Assembly: GCF_014648195.1 (NCBI RefSeq)
Contig: NZ_BMQQ01000019.1
Location: 62,001-126,000, forward strand
Reading direction: 5' to 3'
Source of the DNA: Streptomyces purpureus
GTDB lineage: Bacteria > Actinomycetota > Actinomycetes > Streptomycetales > Streptomycetaceae
DNA: 64,000 bases
The notes beneath the pieces were generated by a model, which did no database searches, was not told the origin of the DNA, and was given only the letters and a program-made list of their open reading frames with translations. Position 1 is the first letter of the stretch. Every line of letters begins with the position of its first letter. This document shows positions 43,865 to 53,600 of the stretch, piece by piece. Made by a program: the position numbers and the translations under genes.

Positions 43865-44625
43865 ACGAAGGCCTCCACGCGGACCCCGGAGGCCTCCAGC
43901 TGCGCCCGGACCCGGCGGGCCAGACCGACCGCCCCGGGCGTGTCCCCGTGCAGGCACAGCGAGCGGGCCCGTACCGCGACCGACTGCCCGCAGCGGGTGG
44001 TGAGCACCCCGAACCGGGCCATCGACACGGACCGTTCCACGACCGCGGCCGGGTCGGTGACGACGGCACCCTCCTGCCCCCGTGGCACGAGGGTGCCGCC
44101 CGGTGTGTAGGCCCGGTCGCCGAACGCCTCGGTGACGACCGGCAGCGCGGCCTTCTCCGCCATGGCGTGCAGCCGCGAACCGGGCAGCCCGAGGACCGGC
44201 AGCCGCCCGCCGGCCAGCAGCACGCCGTCGACGACGGCCTGCGCCTGCTCCTCGTCGTGCACGACCCGGTTGTAGAGCGCACCGTGCGGTTTCACATACG
44301 ACACCCGCGACCCGGCCGCCCTGGCGAACACCTCCAGGGCGCCGATCTGGTAGGCGATCTCGGCCGTGAGCTCGTCCGCCGGCACGTCCATCGAACGCCG
44401 GCCGAACCCGGCCAGGTCCCGGTAGGACACCTGGGCCCCGATGCGTACCCCGCGCTCGGCCGCGAGCGCGCAGACCCGTCGCATGGTCGCGGCGTCACCT
44501 GCGTGGAAACCACAGGCGACGTTCGCGCTGGTGACCACCGACAGCAGTTCTTCGTCGTCGGTGAGCCGCCAGCGCCCGAAACCCTCTCCGAGGTCGGCGT
44601 TGAGGTCGATCGAGGTCCAGGTCAT
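43861..44625 (-). CDS. pxpA: 5-oxoprolinase subunit A (LamB/YcsF family)
   Basis: 254 aa, start MTWTSIDLNADLGEGFGRW, the invariant LamB/YcsF beginning. Further motifs NVACGFHAGD, GAQVSYRDLAGFGRR, VKPHGALYN and LCLHGDTPGAV. Catalytic subunit opening 5-oxoproline to L-glutamate with PxpB/C. 19 bp after the DUF1445 stop. Confidence 0.94.
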   Translation of the reverse strand: MTWTSIDLNADLGEGFGRWRLTDDEELLSVVTSANVACGFHAGDAATMRRVCALAAERGVRIGAQVSYRDLAGFGRRSMDVPADELTAEIAYQIGALEVFARAAGSRVSYVKPHGALYNRVVHDEEQAQAVVDGVLLAGGRLPVLGLPGSRLHAMAEKAALPVVTEAFGDRAYTPGGTLVPRGQEGAVVTDPAAVVERSVSMARFGVLTTRCGQSVAVRARSLCLHGDTPGAVGLARRVRAQLEASGVRVEAFV

Positions 44626-44644
44626 GGTGGGAACTCCGCCCTGG

Positions 44645-45445
44645 TCAGGCGACGCGGTACTGCGCGTCGCGGACGTCGGTGATCAGCATCCGGCCCGGCG
44701 CGTGGGTGAGCGCGAACGGCGGCCGGGACGCCACCACCGCCGCCTGCGGGGTGACCCCGCAGGCCCAGAACACCGGTACGTCACCCGGCTCGGCGGCCAC
44801 GGCGTCCCCGAAGTCGGGACGGCCGAGGTTGCCGATGCCCAGCGCCGCCGGATCACCCGCGTGCACGGGCGCGCCGTGGACGGCGGGCATCAGCGCGCTG
44901 ACCCGCCGGGCCGTCTCCACGAGCGGCCCGGGCACCGGCCGCATGGAGACGACCATCGGGCCGTGCAGCCGCCCGGCCGGCCGGCAGCGCCGGTCGGTGA
45001 CGTACATCGGGACGTTGCGGCCCTGTTCGACATGGCGCAGCGGCACCCCGGCCGCGGCGAGCGACGCCTCGAAGGTGAAACTGCACCCGATCAGGAAGGC
45101 CACCAGATCGCGCCGCCAGTGCGCGGTCACGTCCGTGGGCTCGTCGACCAGCAGGCCGTCCTCCCAGACGCGGTAGCGCGGCAGGTCGGTCCGCAGATCG
45201 GCGCCCGGCGCGAGGACCGTGGTCCAGGCCCTGGCGTCGGTGACGTCGAGCACCGGGCAGGGCCGCGGGTTGCGCGTGCAGAACAGCAGCACGTCGTACG
45301 CCCACTCCGCGGGCACCGCGATCAGATTGGCCTGGGCGTGGCCCGGCGCCCAGCCGGCCGTCGGCCCGGTCGCTCCCGCCCGGGCACGCGCGCGTGCCTC
45401 CCGCCCGGTCCGCGGAACCGTCTCCGTCCGCGCCCCGGTGGTCAT
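44645..45445 (-). CDS. Putative hydro-lyase (DUF1445)
   Basis: 266 aa. ATG 45445 overlaps the MFS stop by ATGA. The first 35 residues are Arg/Ala-rich. Family motifs: AQANLIAVPAEWAYDVLLFCTRNPRPCPVLDV, DLVAFLIGCSFTFEASLAAAGVPLRHVEQGRNVPMYVT, GPMVVSMRPV and WACGVTPQAAV. DUF1445 enzymes sit beside oxoprolinase genes widely and are related to one domain of D-glutamate cyclase. Possibly supplies or handles 5-oxoproline isomers. Confidence 0.88.
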   Translation of the reverse strand: MTTGARTETVPRTGREARARARAGATGPTAGWAPGHAQANLIAVPAEWAYDVLLFCTRNPRPCPVLDVTDARAWTTVLAPGADLRTDLPRYRVWEDGLLVDEPTDVTAHWRRDLVAFLIGCSFTFEASLAAAGVPLRHVEQGRNVPMYVTDRRCRPAGRLHGPMVVSMRPVPGPLVETARRVSALMPAVHGAPVHAGDPAALGIGNLGRPDFGDAVAAEPGDVPVFWACGVTPQAAVVASRPPFALTHAPGRMLITDVRDAQYRVA

Positions 45446-46722
45446 ACGAGCTCCTTGCCGCGCGTCTCGGGCAGCCCGAGGAGCGCGACGACGGCGATGC
45501 CATAGCCGATGGCCCCGAACACCAGCGCGCCGCCCACGCCCCAGCTGTCCGCGAGGAAGCCCACCAGGGTCGGGAAGAGGGCGCCCACGGCGCGGCCGGT
45601 GTTGTACGTGAACCCCTGGCCGGTGCCGCGGACCGCGGTCGGGTACAGCTCGGCGAGGAAGGAACCGAAGCCGCTGAAGATGGCGGACATGCAGAAGCCG
45701 AGGGGGAAGCCGAGGACGAGCAGCAGGCTGTTCGCGCCGGCCGGGATGTTGGTGTAGGCGAGGATGCACAGCGCCGACAGGACCGCGAACAGCGCGATGT
45801 TCTTCTTCCGCCCCAGCCGGTCGGTGAGGTAACCGCCGGTGAGGTAGCCGATGAACGCGCCGGAGATCAGGAACGTCAGATAACCGCCGGTGCCCACAAC
45901 CGTCAGCCCGCGCTCGGTCTTGAGGAAGGTGGGCACCCACGTGGCGAGCGTGTAGTAGCCGCCCTGCACACCCGTGGAGAGCAGCATCGCGAAGAACGTG
46001 GTGCGCAGCAGGTCCGTGCGGAAGATGGCGGTGAACGAACCGCGCTCGGCGCTCGCCCGGCGCGCCTCGGCCGCCCGCGGGGCGTCCTCGACGTTGCGCC
46101 GTACGTACACCACCAGCAGGGCGGGCAGCGCGCCCGTCCAGAACATCACGCGCCAGGCGGTGTCGGCGTCGAGGAAGTGGAACACCAGCGTGTAGACGAT
46201 CACGGCCAGCGCCCAGCCGGCCGCCCACGCGCTCTGGATGCCGCCGAGCGTACGGCCCCGGTGCTTCGCGGAGGCGTACTCGGCGACCAGGATCGCGCCG
46301 ACCGCCCACTCGCCGCCGAAGCCGAGCCCCTGGAGGGCCCGGAACACCAGCAGGGTCTCGTAGTTGGGGGCGAAGCCGCACAGGAGCGTGAAGAGCGCGT
46401 ACGTGATCACCGTGATCATCAGCGCCTTCACGCGGCCGATGCGGTCGGCGAGGATGCCCGCGAGCGCGCCGCCGACGGCGGAGACGACCAGCGTGACCGT
46501 GGTGAGCAGACCGGTCTGGCCGCTGTCGAGGCTGAAGTAGGCGGCGATCGCCACCATCGACAGCGGCAGCGTGAAGAAGTCGTAGGAATCCAGGGCGTAT
46601 CCGCCGAAGGCGCCGCCGAACGCGCGCCGGCCGCGCGGTCCGAGGGCGCGCAGCCAGGCGAACGCGCCGGTGTCGTCGGGGCGTTCGCCCTGGAGGGACT
46701 GCGGGGACTGAACCGTACTCAT
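45442..46722 (-). CDS. MFS sugar/organic-acid-type transporter
   Basis: 426 aa from MSTVQSPQSLQ (ATG 46722; GAGG 6 bases upstream; a GTG two codons earlier is possible). About 12 membrane segments. The loop 2-3 signature GILADRIGRVKAL and its repeat GGYLTDRLGRKKN, and the GFGGEWAVGAILVAEY motif, are typical of the metabolite:H+ symporter group. First gene of the operon; probably imports 5-oxoproline or a related acid. Confidence 0.9.
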   Translation of the reverse strand: MSTVQSPQSLQGERPDDTGAFAWLRALGPRGRRAFGGAFGGYALDSYDFFTLPLSMVAIAAYFSLDSGQTGLLTTVTLVVSAVGGALAGILADRIGRVKALMITVITYALFTLLCGFAPNYETLLVFRALQGLGFGGEWAVGAILVAEYASAKHRGRTLGGIQSAWAAGWALAVIVYTLVFHFLDADTAWRVMFWTGALPALLVVYVRRNVEDAPRAAEARRASAERGSFTAIFRTDLLRTTFFAMLLSTGVQGGYYTLATWVPTFLKTERGLTVVGTGGYLTFLISGAFIGYLTGGYLTDRLGRKKNIALFAVLSALCILAYTNIPAGANSLLLVLGFPLGFCMSAIFSGFGSFLAELYPTAVRGTGQGFTYNTGRAVGALFPTLVGFLADSWGVGGALVFGAIGYGIAVVALLGLPETRGKELV

Positions 46723-46796
46723 CTGCACCTCGCAGAGGGGAGGAGCGTGCCTGAGAGACGTACCGAAGGGTCGTGCGGTGTTGTCAACGTAGGGGA

Positions 46797-46815
46797 TTGT
46801 TCAACGATCCGACAA
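46797..46815. promoter_or_regulatory. TTGT-N11-ACAA candidate GntR operator
   Basis: TTGTTCAACGATCCGACAA lies between the divergent transporter operon and gntR. The outer TTGT/ACAA arms fit FadR-subfamily sites, but the inside is not symmetric. Modest support. Confidence 0.35.
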
Positions 46816-46883
46816 GAGGCATGTTGTCTCGTTCTGAATTCTGCGATTGACTCGGCCGCGGACGACGGACGAGAAGAGGCGCG

Positions 46884-47606
46884 GTGAGCACCAACGGGAC
46901 GGGGATCGGCGAGCTGGCGGACGACCGCCCGCTCCTTGGGCGGACCAGCACGGCCGAACGGGTCGCGGACATCCTGAGCACCCGGATCGCCGAAGGCTTC
47001 TTCCCGCCCGGCGCCCGCCTCTCCGAGGACAGCATCGGCGGCGCCCTCGGCGTGTCCCGCAACACACTCCGCGAGGCGTTCCGCCTGCTCACCCGCGAAC
47101 GCCTGCTGGTCCACGAACTCAACCGCGGCGTCTTCGTCCGGGTCCTCGCCGTCGACGACGTCGACGACATCTACCGCACCCGCCGCCTCGTCGAATGCGC
47201 CGTGGTCCACGGCCTCGGGCAGCCCCCGTACCTCCTCGACGGCCTCGTCGCCGCCGTCACCGAAGGCGAACGCGCCGCCCGCGAGCAGGACTGGAAAGGC
47301 GTCTCCACCGCCAACATCCACTTCCACCGCGAACTGGTCGCCCTCGCCGGCAGCGCCCGCACCGACGAGCTCATGCGCGTCGTCCTCGCCGAACTCCGGC
47401 TCGCCTTCCACGTCGTGGCCGACCCCCGGGCCCTCCATGAGCCCTATCTCATAAGGAACCGGGAGATCCTGGACGCCCTGCGGGCCGGCGAACGGGCCAC
47501 CGCGGAACGGCTCCTCGTCCGGTACCTCGACGACTCCCGGGCACGCCTGATCGAGGTCTACGCCCGGCTGGTCGACGACGCCGACGACCCCACCGCCGAC
47601 GACTGA
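46884..47606 (+). CDS. GntR-family (FadR-type, FCD domain) regulator
   Basis: 240 aa, GTG start. HTH: AERVADILSTRIAEGFFPPGARLSEDSIGGALGVSRNTLREAFRLLTRERLLVHELNRGVFVR. FCD domain: DIYRTRRLVECAVVHG, NIHFHRELVALAGSARTDELM and HEPYLIRNREILDALRAGE; metal-binding His/Asp positions are present. Divergent from the 5-oxoproline operon and likely its repressor, with a carboxylate ligand. Confidence 0.92.
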   Translation: MSTNGTGIGELADDRPLLGRTSTAERVADILSTRIAEGFFPPGARLSEDSIGGALGVSRNTLREAFRLLTRERLLVHELNRGVFVRVLAVDDVDDIYRTRRLVECAVVHGLGQPPYLLDGLVAAVTEGERAAREQDWKGVSTANIHFHRELVALAGSARTDELMRVVLAELRLAFHVVADPRALHEPYLIRNREILDALRAGERATAERLLVRYLDDSRARLIEVYARLVDDADDPTADD

Positions 47607-47900
47607 CCGGCCCCCGCACGCAAGGTCCCGACGCCTGACCGGCCCGCTGCCGCGCCCCGTCGCCGACGCCCGACCACCCCGCTGCCGCGCCCGGCGCCGA
47701 AACCGACCGCGCCGTCGCCGAAGGCTGACCACCCGGCCGTCGCGCGCCCTCGCCGACGCCCGACCGGCCCGCTCCGGCGCCCCACCGCCCACGCCTGACC
47801 GGCCCTCCAGTGCCTCGCCGCCCACGCCTGACCGCCCGGCCCCGCGCCCCGTCACCGACGCCCGACCACCCCGCTGCCGCGCCCCGCCGTCGGCCGCATC
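47607..47900. repeat. Degenerate tandem repeat region between gntR and the SMC operon
   Basis: About 290 bp of G/C-only sequence with recurring units of roughly 30-35 bp (GACGCC(T/C)GACC...CCGCTGCCGCGCCCC). A 30-bp stretch at 47663-47692 is identical to 47855-47884. It reads as minisatellite-like, non-coding DNA. No gene or terminator is evident. Confidence 0.75.
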
Positions 47901-47946
47901 TGCGCCGTTTCGACCGTTGTCAGTGCGAGGACCTAATCTGTGCACC

Positions 47947-49473
47947 GTGACTTCGCCTGCCTCGACGGACTTCGCTCCGCCCCAGCTCAGCGCGGGGCCG
48001 CGGCCCGCGCAGGGCCCGGCCGCCGACGAAGGGCTCGCGCGGCGGCTGCGCGCGCTCGCGTGCACCGCGCCCCTGCACGACCTGGACGCGCGCAAGGCGA
48101 ATCTGGCCGGTGAGTACTCGGTCTACGCGATGGCGGAGGTGGCCCTCGCCGCCATCGACCTCGTCACCCTCAACATGGACTTCGACACCGGCGCCGACCA
48201 CGAGCAGATCGTCGCCCGGCTGCTGCCCCGCGTCGCCGCCCAGGCCCCCGGCCGCCCCGCCGCGGAGCACGAGCGCGTCGCCCGCTGGGTGCTGGAGAAC
48301 CTGATCAACGTCGGCAGCGTGGACCGCGGCTTCCGAGCGGTCTACGGCACGTTCGGCCCCGACGGCGTGTACGTCCGGCGGGACTACGACTTCAAGCTGA
48401 TCGAGGAAGTCCCCGGCTACGGCGGCAGCGTCTACCTCCGTACGACCGACGAAGCCGTCAACGTCCTGGTCGGCGCCCTCGACACCGATGTCACCAGCGC
48501 CCAGATCGCCGCCGAGGTCAAGCTCGAGGTCCTGATCAGCCGCGGCCGGCTCGCCGACGCGCAGCTCGCCGCCGAGCAGGCGCGCTACCGCACCGTGCAG
48601 TACGCCGAGACCCTCCGCAAGACCCTGGAGGCGACCCGGCGCAACGTCCGCGCGGTGGACTGGCTGCAGGCCGTACCCGACATGATCGCCGAGGCGCTCG
48701 ACCACGTCGCCGACCGCTACCGCCACGAGAACGCGATCCTGACCAACATCCGCAAGGCCCGCGACGAGGCGGAGGACCAGGAGCACAAGCGGCGCGCCGC
48801 CGAGCTCGTGGACATCGTCAAGGACTGCATCCGCCGTCACACCCAGCTCCAGTCCCGCCTCCTGGACGCCGGACCGCTCTTCCGCGCCGAACAGGACCGG
48901 CAGGCCTTCGCGGCGCCCGCCCCGCACACCGGCATGGACCTCTACGGCCAGCTGGTCGCCCCGATCCTGCCGCTCCCCGTGGAACAGGCCATACGCGTCA
49001 CCGACGCCTTCTTCGCCAAGGGAACCGGACTGCGCACCCCCGTGTCGGTGCGGGTCACGGACCTCGTCGACATGCTGCTCACGCCGCCCGTCGAGCGGGA
49101 GCACCTGGGCGCGGAGATGCCCGAGCCCGACCTGATCGCCACCCCCGACGACAGCCGCTTCAGCGAGGAGCAGCTGGCCGCCGCCATGGAACTCCTCGAC
49201 CTGGAGCACGACGCCCCGCGCCGCCTCTCCGGCCTCCTCGCCGAAGCCCGCCGCCGGGACCCCGACCTTCCCTACCTGGTGGCCCTCCTCGCCGTCCACG
49301 CGGCGAGCCCTCCGGTCGGCACGGCCTACCGCCAGGGCGAGGAGCGGCTGCTGTTCGCCGTCGACGACGGCACGGAACTGAACGACCCCGAGTTCGGCGG
49401 CGCCGACCTGATAGTCGGCACGGCCCTCCTCGACGCGGCCGGCATGGCCGCGGACCGCCAGGAGTCCACATGA
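47947..49473 (+). CDS. Kleisin-like subunit of an SMC complex (MukF/JetA-like)
   Basis: 508 aa. I prefer GTG 47947 with TAATCT eight bases upstream (leaderless-type); TTG 47917 and GTG 47923 are alternatives. N-terminal helical/winged-helix region (SVYAMAEVALAAIDLVTLNMDF, WVLENLINVGSVDRGFRAVYG), then VYLRTTDEAVNVLVGALDTDVTSAQIAAEVKLEVLISRGRLADAQLAAEQARYRT leading to a long coiled segment. This layout and the KITE-SMC genes following suggest a kleisin. Identification rests on operon structure more than motif. Confidence 0.65.
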   Translation: MTSPASTDFAPPQLSAGPRPAQGPAADEGLARRLRALACTAPLHDLDARKANLAGEYSVYAMAEVALAAIDLVTLNMDFDTGADHEQIVARLLPRVAAQAPGRPAAEHERVARWVLENLINVGSVDRGFRAVYGTFGPDGVYVRRDYDFKLIEEVPGYGGSVYLRTTDEAVNVLVGALDTDVTSAQIAAEVKLEVLISRGRLADAQLAAEQARYRTVQYAETLRKTLEATRRNVRAVDWLQAVPDMIAEALDHVADRYRHENAILTNIRKARDEAEDQEHKRRAAELVDIVKDCIRRHTQLQSRLLDAGPLFRAEQDRQAFAAPAPHTGMDLYGQLVAPILPLPVEQAIRVTDAFFAKGTGLRTPVSVRVTDLVDMLLTPPVEREHLGAEMPEPDLIATPDDSRFSEEQLAAAMELLDLEHDAPRRLSGLLAEARRRDPDLPYLVALLAVHAASPPVGTAYRQGEERLLFAVDDGTELNDPEFGGADLIVGTALLDAAGMAADRQEST

Positions 49474-49766
49474 CGGCCCCGGGCCGACAGAGGGCGCTCC
49501 CCGCCCAAGTCGGCCCGACCCGACCCCGGGCGCACGCTCGCCGCCCCGCCGGGCCGGCCACCGCGAGGTCCGAGCCGAGCGGCCCGGACCTCGTGCCGGC
49601 CTCCCGCGACCTCGCGCCGGAGACCCGGTCCGTCCGCGCGGGACATGCCGTGCTCGCCCGCCGCTCGGCCCCCGCCCGCCCCCGGACACGGACCGCCCCG
49701 CACCCCCGCCCCACCGCACCACCGATCACCCGCACCACCGATCACCCGCACCAAGGAGCCCCAGCC

Positions 49767-50666
49767 GTGAGTGACCACCACGCAGAGCACGCCGACGCGT
49801 GGAGTGAGGCCGAGGGGGCGCCGGCCGCGCCCGTCGCCGCCGGCGGGGTCACTCCCGCCGACGCGGCCGACGCCGCACGGCTGGTCTCCTTCGGGCTGCA
49901 GCCCAAGCTGCTGCCCGCCCGGGACGCCGAGTACGCCGACCTGCTCCGCCGCTACCGCGAGGAGCCCGCCTTCGCGCGGCTCGCCGACGCCGTCGCCACC
50001 GGCCTTGGCCTCGTCGTCCTCGAAGTCTCCCCGCGCGCGGGGATGGCCGTCACCGCGGGCGAGGACTCCGTCTTCGCCGTCCGCATGGGCGACTACGCCC
50101 GCCGCGCCTCCACCGACTCCGCCGACCGCTTCCTGCACGGCCTCGCCCATCTCGCCGTCGCCGCCATGGCCTTCCCCCGCCCCGAGGACCTCGCCGACGA
50201 CGGCTACATCGGCCGCCTCACCGTCAACGGCGTCGACGCCTTCGTACGCCAGGCCTGCCGCCGCCTCGAAGAGCGCGCCGAGGAGCAGGGCGAGAACACC
50301 GACCCCGCCACCGACGCCCCCGGCCTTGAGGCCGCCTGGCGGATCTACGCCCGGCGCAGTGCCACCGGCGCCACCAAAGACGCCCGCCGCCTCGCCGGTT
50401 CCACCACCGGCATCGTCGGCAAGGCCGTCGCCTTCCTCACCGACTCCGGCTTCCTCCAGCGCACCGGCGACGACGCCGGCGGCTCGTACCGCACCACCGC
50501 CCGCTACCAGCTCCAGGTCCGCGACATGGCCGGCAGCGCCGCCATGGCCGAGCTCCTCGACCTCGGCATCGTCCCGGTCACCGACGGCTCCGCCACCCTC
50601 CTGCCGCCGCCCGAGGGCGACGACCTCGAGCTCGCCGCCGACGCCGGCCTGCCCTTCCACGCGTAA
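49767..50666 (+). CDS. KITE-like winged-helix subunit (MukE/JetB-like)
   Basis: 299 aa from GTG 49767 (AAGGAG at 49752-49757). The frame is open from an ATG at 49470 that overlaps the upstream stop, but that stretch is Pro/Arg-rich with a duplicated ACCACCGATCACCCGC, so it is not preferred. Winged-helix-like elements: LAGSTTGIVGKAVAFLTDSGFLQRTGDDAGGSYRTTARYQLQVRDMAG. It would link kleisin and SMC. No known catalytic motif. Confidence 0.65.
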   Translation: MSDHHAEHADAWSEAEGAPAAPVAAGGVTPADAADAARLVSFGLQPKLLPARDAEYADLLRRYREEPAFARLADAVATGLGLVVLEVSPRAGMAVTAGEDSVFAVRMGDYARRASTDSADRFLHGLAHLAVAAMAFPRPEDLADDGYIGRLTVNGVDAFVRQACRRLEERAEEQGENTDPATDAPGLEAAWRIYARRSATGATKDARRLAGSTTGIVGKAVAFLTDSGFLQRTGDDAGGSYRTTARYQLQVRDMAGSAAMAELLDLGIVPVTDGSATLLPPPEGDDLELAADAGLPFHA

Positions 50667-50697
50667 CCGCCCCTCCAGACGACGAGAGTCCGCCGCC

Positions 50698-53600
50698 ATG
50701 TACGAGCTGTCCCGGGTCCGCCTCTACTCCATCGGTCCGGCCGGTGCGCGCTACGCCGACACGGTGCTGGACCTGCGGGGAGTCGGCGAGCCCGTGCCCA
50801 ACCCCGCCCCCACGCAGGCGGAGTTCTTCGAGGAGGAGCCGGTCGGCCCGCCGCGCCGCCCCGCCCCCGCGGGCGTGCTCTTCCTCGAGAACGGCGGCGG
50901 CAAGTCCGTACTGCTCAAGCTGATCTTCTCGGTGATGCTCCCCGGCCACCGCAACACCCTCGGCGGCGCCAGCTCCGGCGTGCTGCGCAAGTTCCTCCTC
51001 GCCGACGACTGCGGCCACGTCGCGCTGGAGTGGCAGCACACCCTCACCGGCGAACTCGTCGTCGTCGGCAAGGCCAGCGAATGGCGCGGCCGCCAGGTCT
51101 CCAACGACCCGCGGAAGTTCGCCGAAGCGTGGTACTCCTTCCGGCCCGGGCCCGGCCTCAGCCTCGACTCGCTGCCGGTCGCCGAAGCCACCTCCGTCCG
51201 GCCGCCCGCCGAAGGCACCTCCGGCGCCCAGGGCCGCCGCCGCACCATGAAGGGCTTCCGCGACGCCCTCACCGACGCCGGCAAGGCCTACCCCCACCTG
51301 GAGGTCTACTGGGAGGAGATCCACGACCGCTGGAACGAACACCTCGGCGACCTGGGCCTCGACCCGGAACTCTTCCACTACCAGCGGGAGATGAACGCCG
51401 ACGAGGGCGAGGCCGCCGGCCTCTTCGCGGTCAAGAAGGACTCCGACTTCACCGACCTGCTGCTGCGCGCCGTGACCGACACCCGTGACACCGACGGCCT
51501 CGCCGACCTGGTCAGCGGCTTCGGCAACAAACTGGGCCGCCGCGCCGAACTCACCGCCGAACGCGACTTCACCGCCGGCTCCGTCGACCTCCTCGGCCGG
51601 ATCGTCGACGCCGCCGAGACCCGCGCCCACGCCCGCGACATCCACGCCGGCGCCGAACGCCGCACCCGCACCCTCGCCCGCCGGCTCTCCGCCCGCGCCG
51701 CCGAGGAACGCGGCCGCGCCGCCGAGCTCGCCCAGCAGGTCACCGCCGCCGCCCACACCGTCACCGAAGCCGAGGCCGCGCGCAGCCGCAGCTCCCTGAT
51801 CGCCGCCGAACTGGCCTACCGCCATGCCTCCCTGGCCCTCACCGCTGCCGAGAAGGGCGCCGCCTCCCAGCGCCGCGAGCTCACCGACGCCCGTACGCTC
51901 CACTCGGCGTGGCAGGCCGCCGAATCGGTCCTCCGGCACCGCGCCGCCGCCGACCGCTCCGCGCGCGTGGCCGCCGCGATCCGCGAAGCCGAGCGGGACG
52001 CCGCCCCCGCGCTCGCCGCCCGCGCCAAGGCCGCCGCCGATCTCGTACGCGCCCTGCAGGCCGCCGCCGAGGAAGGGGAGCGCCACGCGAGCGAGGAGGA
52101 GGAGCGCTCCGCCGCCCTCCAGGATGCGGGCGAGACCGCGCACCGCGACGCCACCGCCGCCGCCACCGAGGCCCAGCGCGCCCGCAGCGAGGCACAGCAC
52201 CTGCGCCAGCGGCTCGCCGAGGTCGAGCAGGAGACCGCCGAGGCGGTACGGGCCGGCTGGCTCGACGACACCGCCCCCGACGCCGACCCCGCCCGCGCCG
52301 CGCTCGCCGCGAGCGACGCCGAGAAGACCGCCGTCGCCGCCTGGGACACCGCGCGCGACGCGGCCCGCATCGCCGGCGACCAGGCCCGCGAGGCCGCCGC
52401 CGCCGAGACCCGGGCCGAACTGGCCGCCGCCCGCGCGGCGGACGCGGCCCGCGCCGCCGCCCACGCGTACGACGCCGAGCGCCGCGCCGCCGAGTCCATC
52501 GCCGCCGACCCCCGCCTCGCCGAACTGCTCAGCCTGCCCGCCGCCACGGCGGCCCTGCCCGGCCAGCGCGGCGCCCAGCCGGCTACGCCGGCCGACGGCA
52601 CCGGCCGCGCCCCAGGCTTCCCGGGCACCGGCTACGCCACCGGCACCGCGGCACACGGCGCCCGCCCGGACGGCCCCCTCACCGTCACCGAGTTCGACCG
52701 CTACGCCGACGAACTGCGCGAACTGCTCGACCAGTCCATCGCCTCCGCCGAGCGCAGCCTCTTCGAGCTGCGCACCGCCGCCGCCGACGACTCCCGGATC
52801 CTCGGCGCCCTCGGCGACGGCGGCCTGCTGCCGCCCGGCCCCGACGTCCTCGCCACCGTCGAGTACCTCGGCGAACACGGCATCCCCGCCCTGCCCGGCT
52901 GGCGCTACCTCGCCCAGGCCGTCGACCCGGCCGACCACGCCGCCGTCCTCACCGCCCGGCCCGAGCTCGTCGACGGCGTGGTCATCACCGACCCCGTCTC
53001 CTACGCCCGCGCCCGCGAAGTGCTCGCCGGGGCCGCGCTGCTGCCCCGCTCCACCGTCGCCGTCGGCACGGCGGCCGCCCTGCTCGCACCCGTACCGGCC
53101 CCGGACGCCACCGGCGACACCGACGTCTTCCTCGTCCCGCCGAACCCGGCCATGCACGACGAGCACGCCGCCGACGAGGAGCGCCAGGCCCTGCGCGCCC
53201 GCGCCACCGCCCGCGACGAAGAGATCCGTACGCTCGCCGCCCGGCTCACCGGCGACCGCTCCCTCGCCGCCCGGATCGGCTCCTGGCGCGCCGACTGCCC
53301 GCCCGGCATGCTCACCGAACTCGCGGCCGCCGCGGACACCGCCCGCGAGGCCGCCGAAGCCGCGGAGCGGACCCTCGCCGAGGCCCGCGCCGTACGGACC
53401 GAGGCCGACGAGGCGGCCGCCGAGACCGCCCGGGTACGTGACGAGCGGCAGGAGGCCGCCCAGCGGGCCCGCCGCGCCGCCGACGCCCTCGCGGGCCTCG
53501 CCTTCCGGCTGCGGGAACGCGCGGGCTGGCAGGCCAAGCTCCGCGAACTCGCCGACGACGCCGCCGAGTCCGAGGCCCGCGCCCAGACCTTCCTGGAGCG

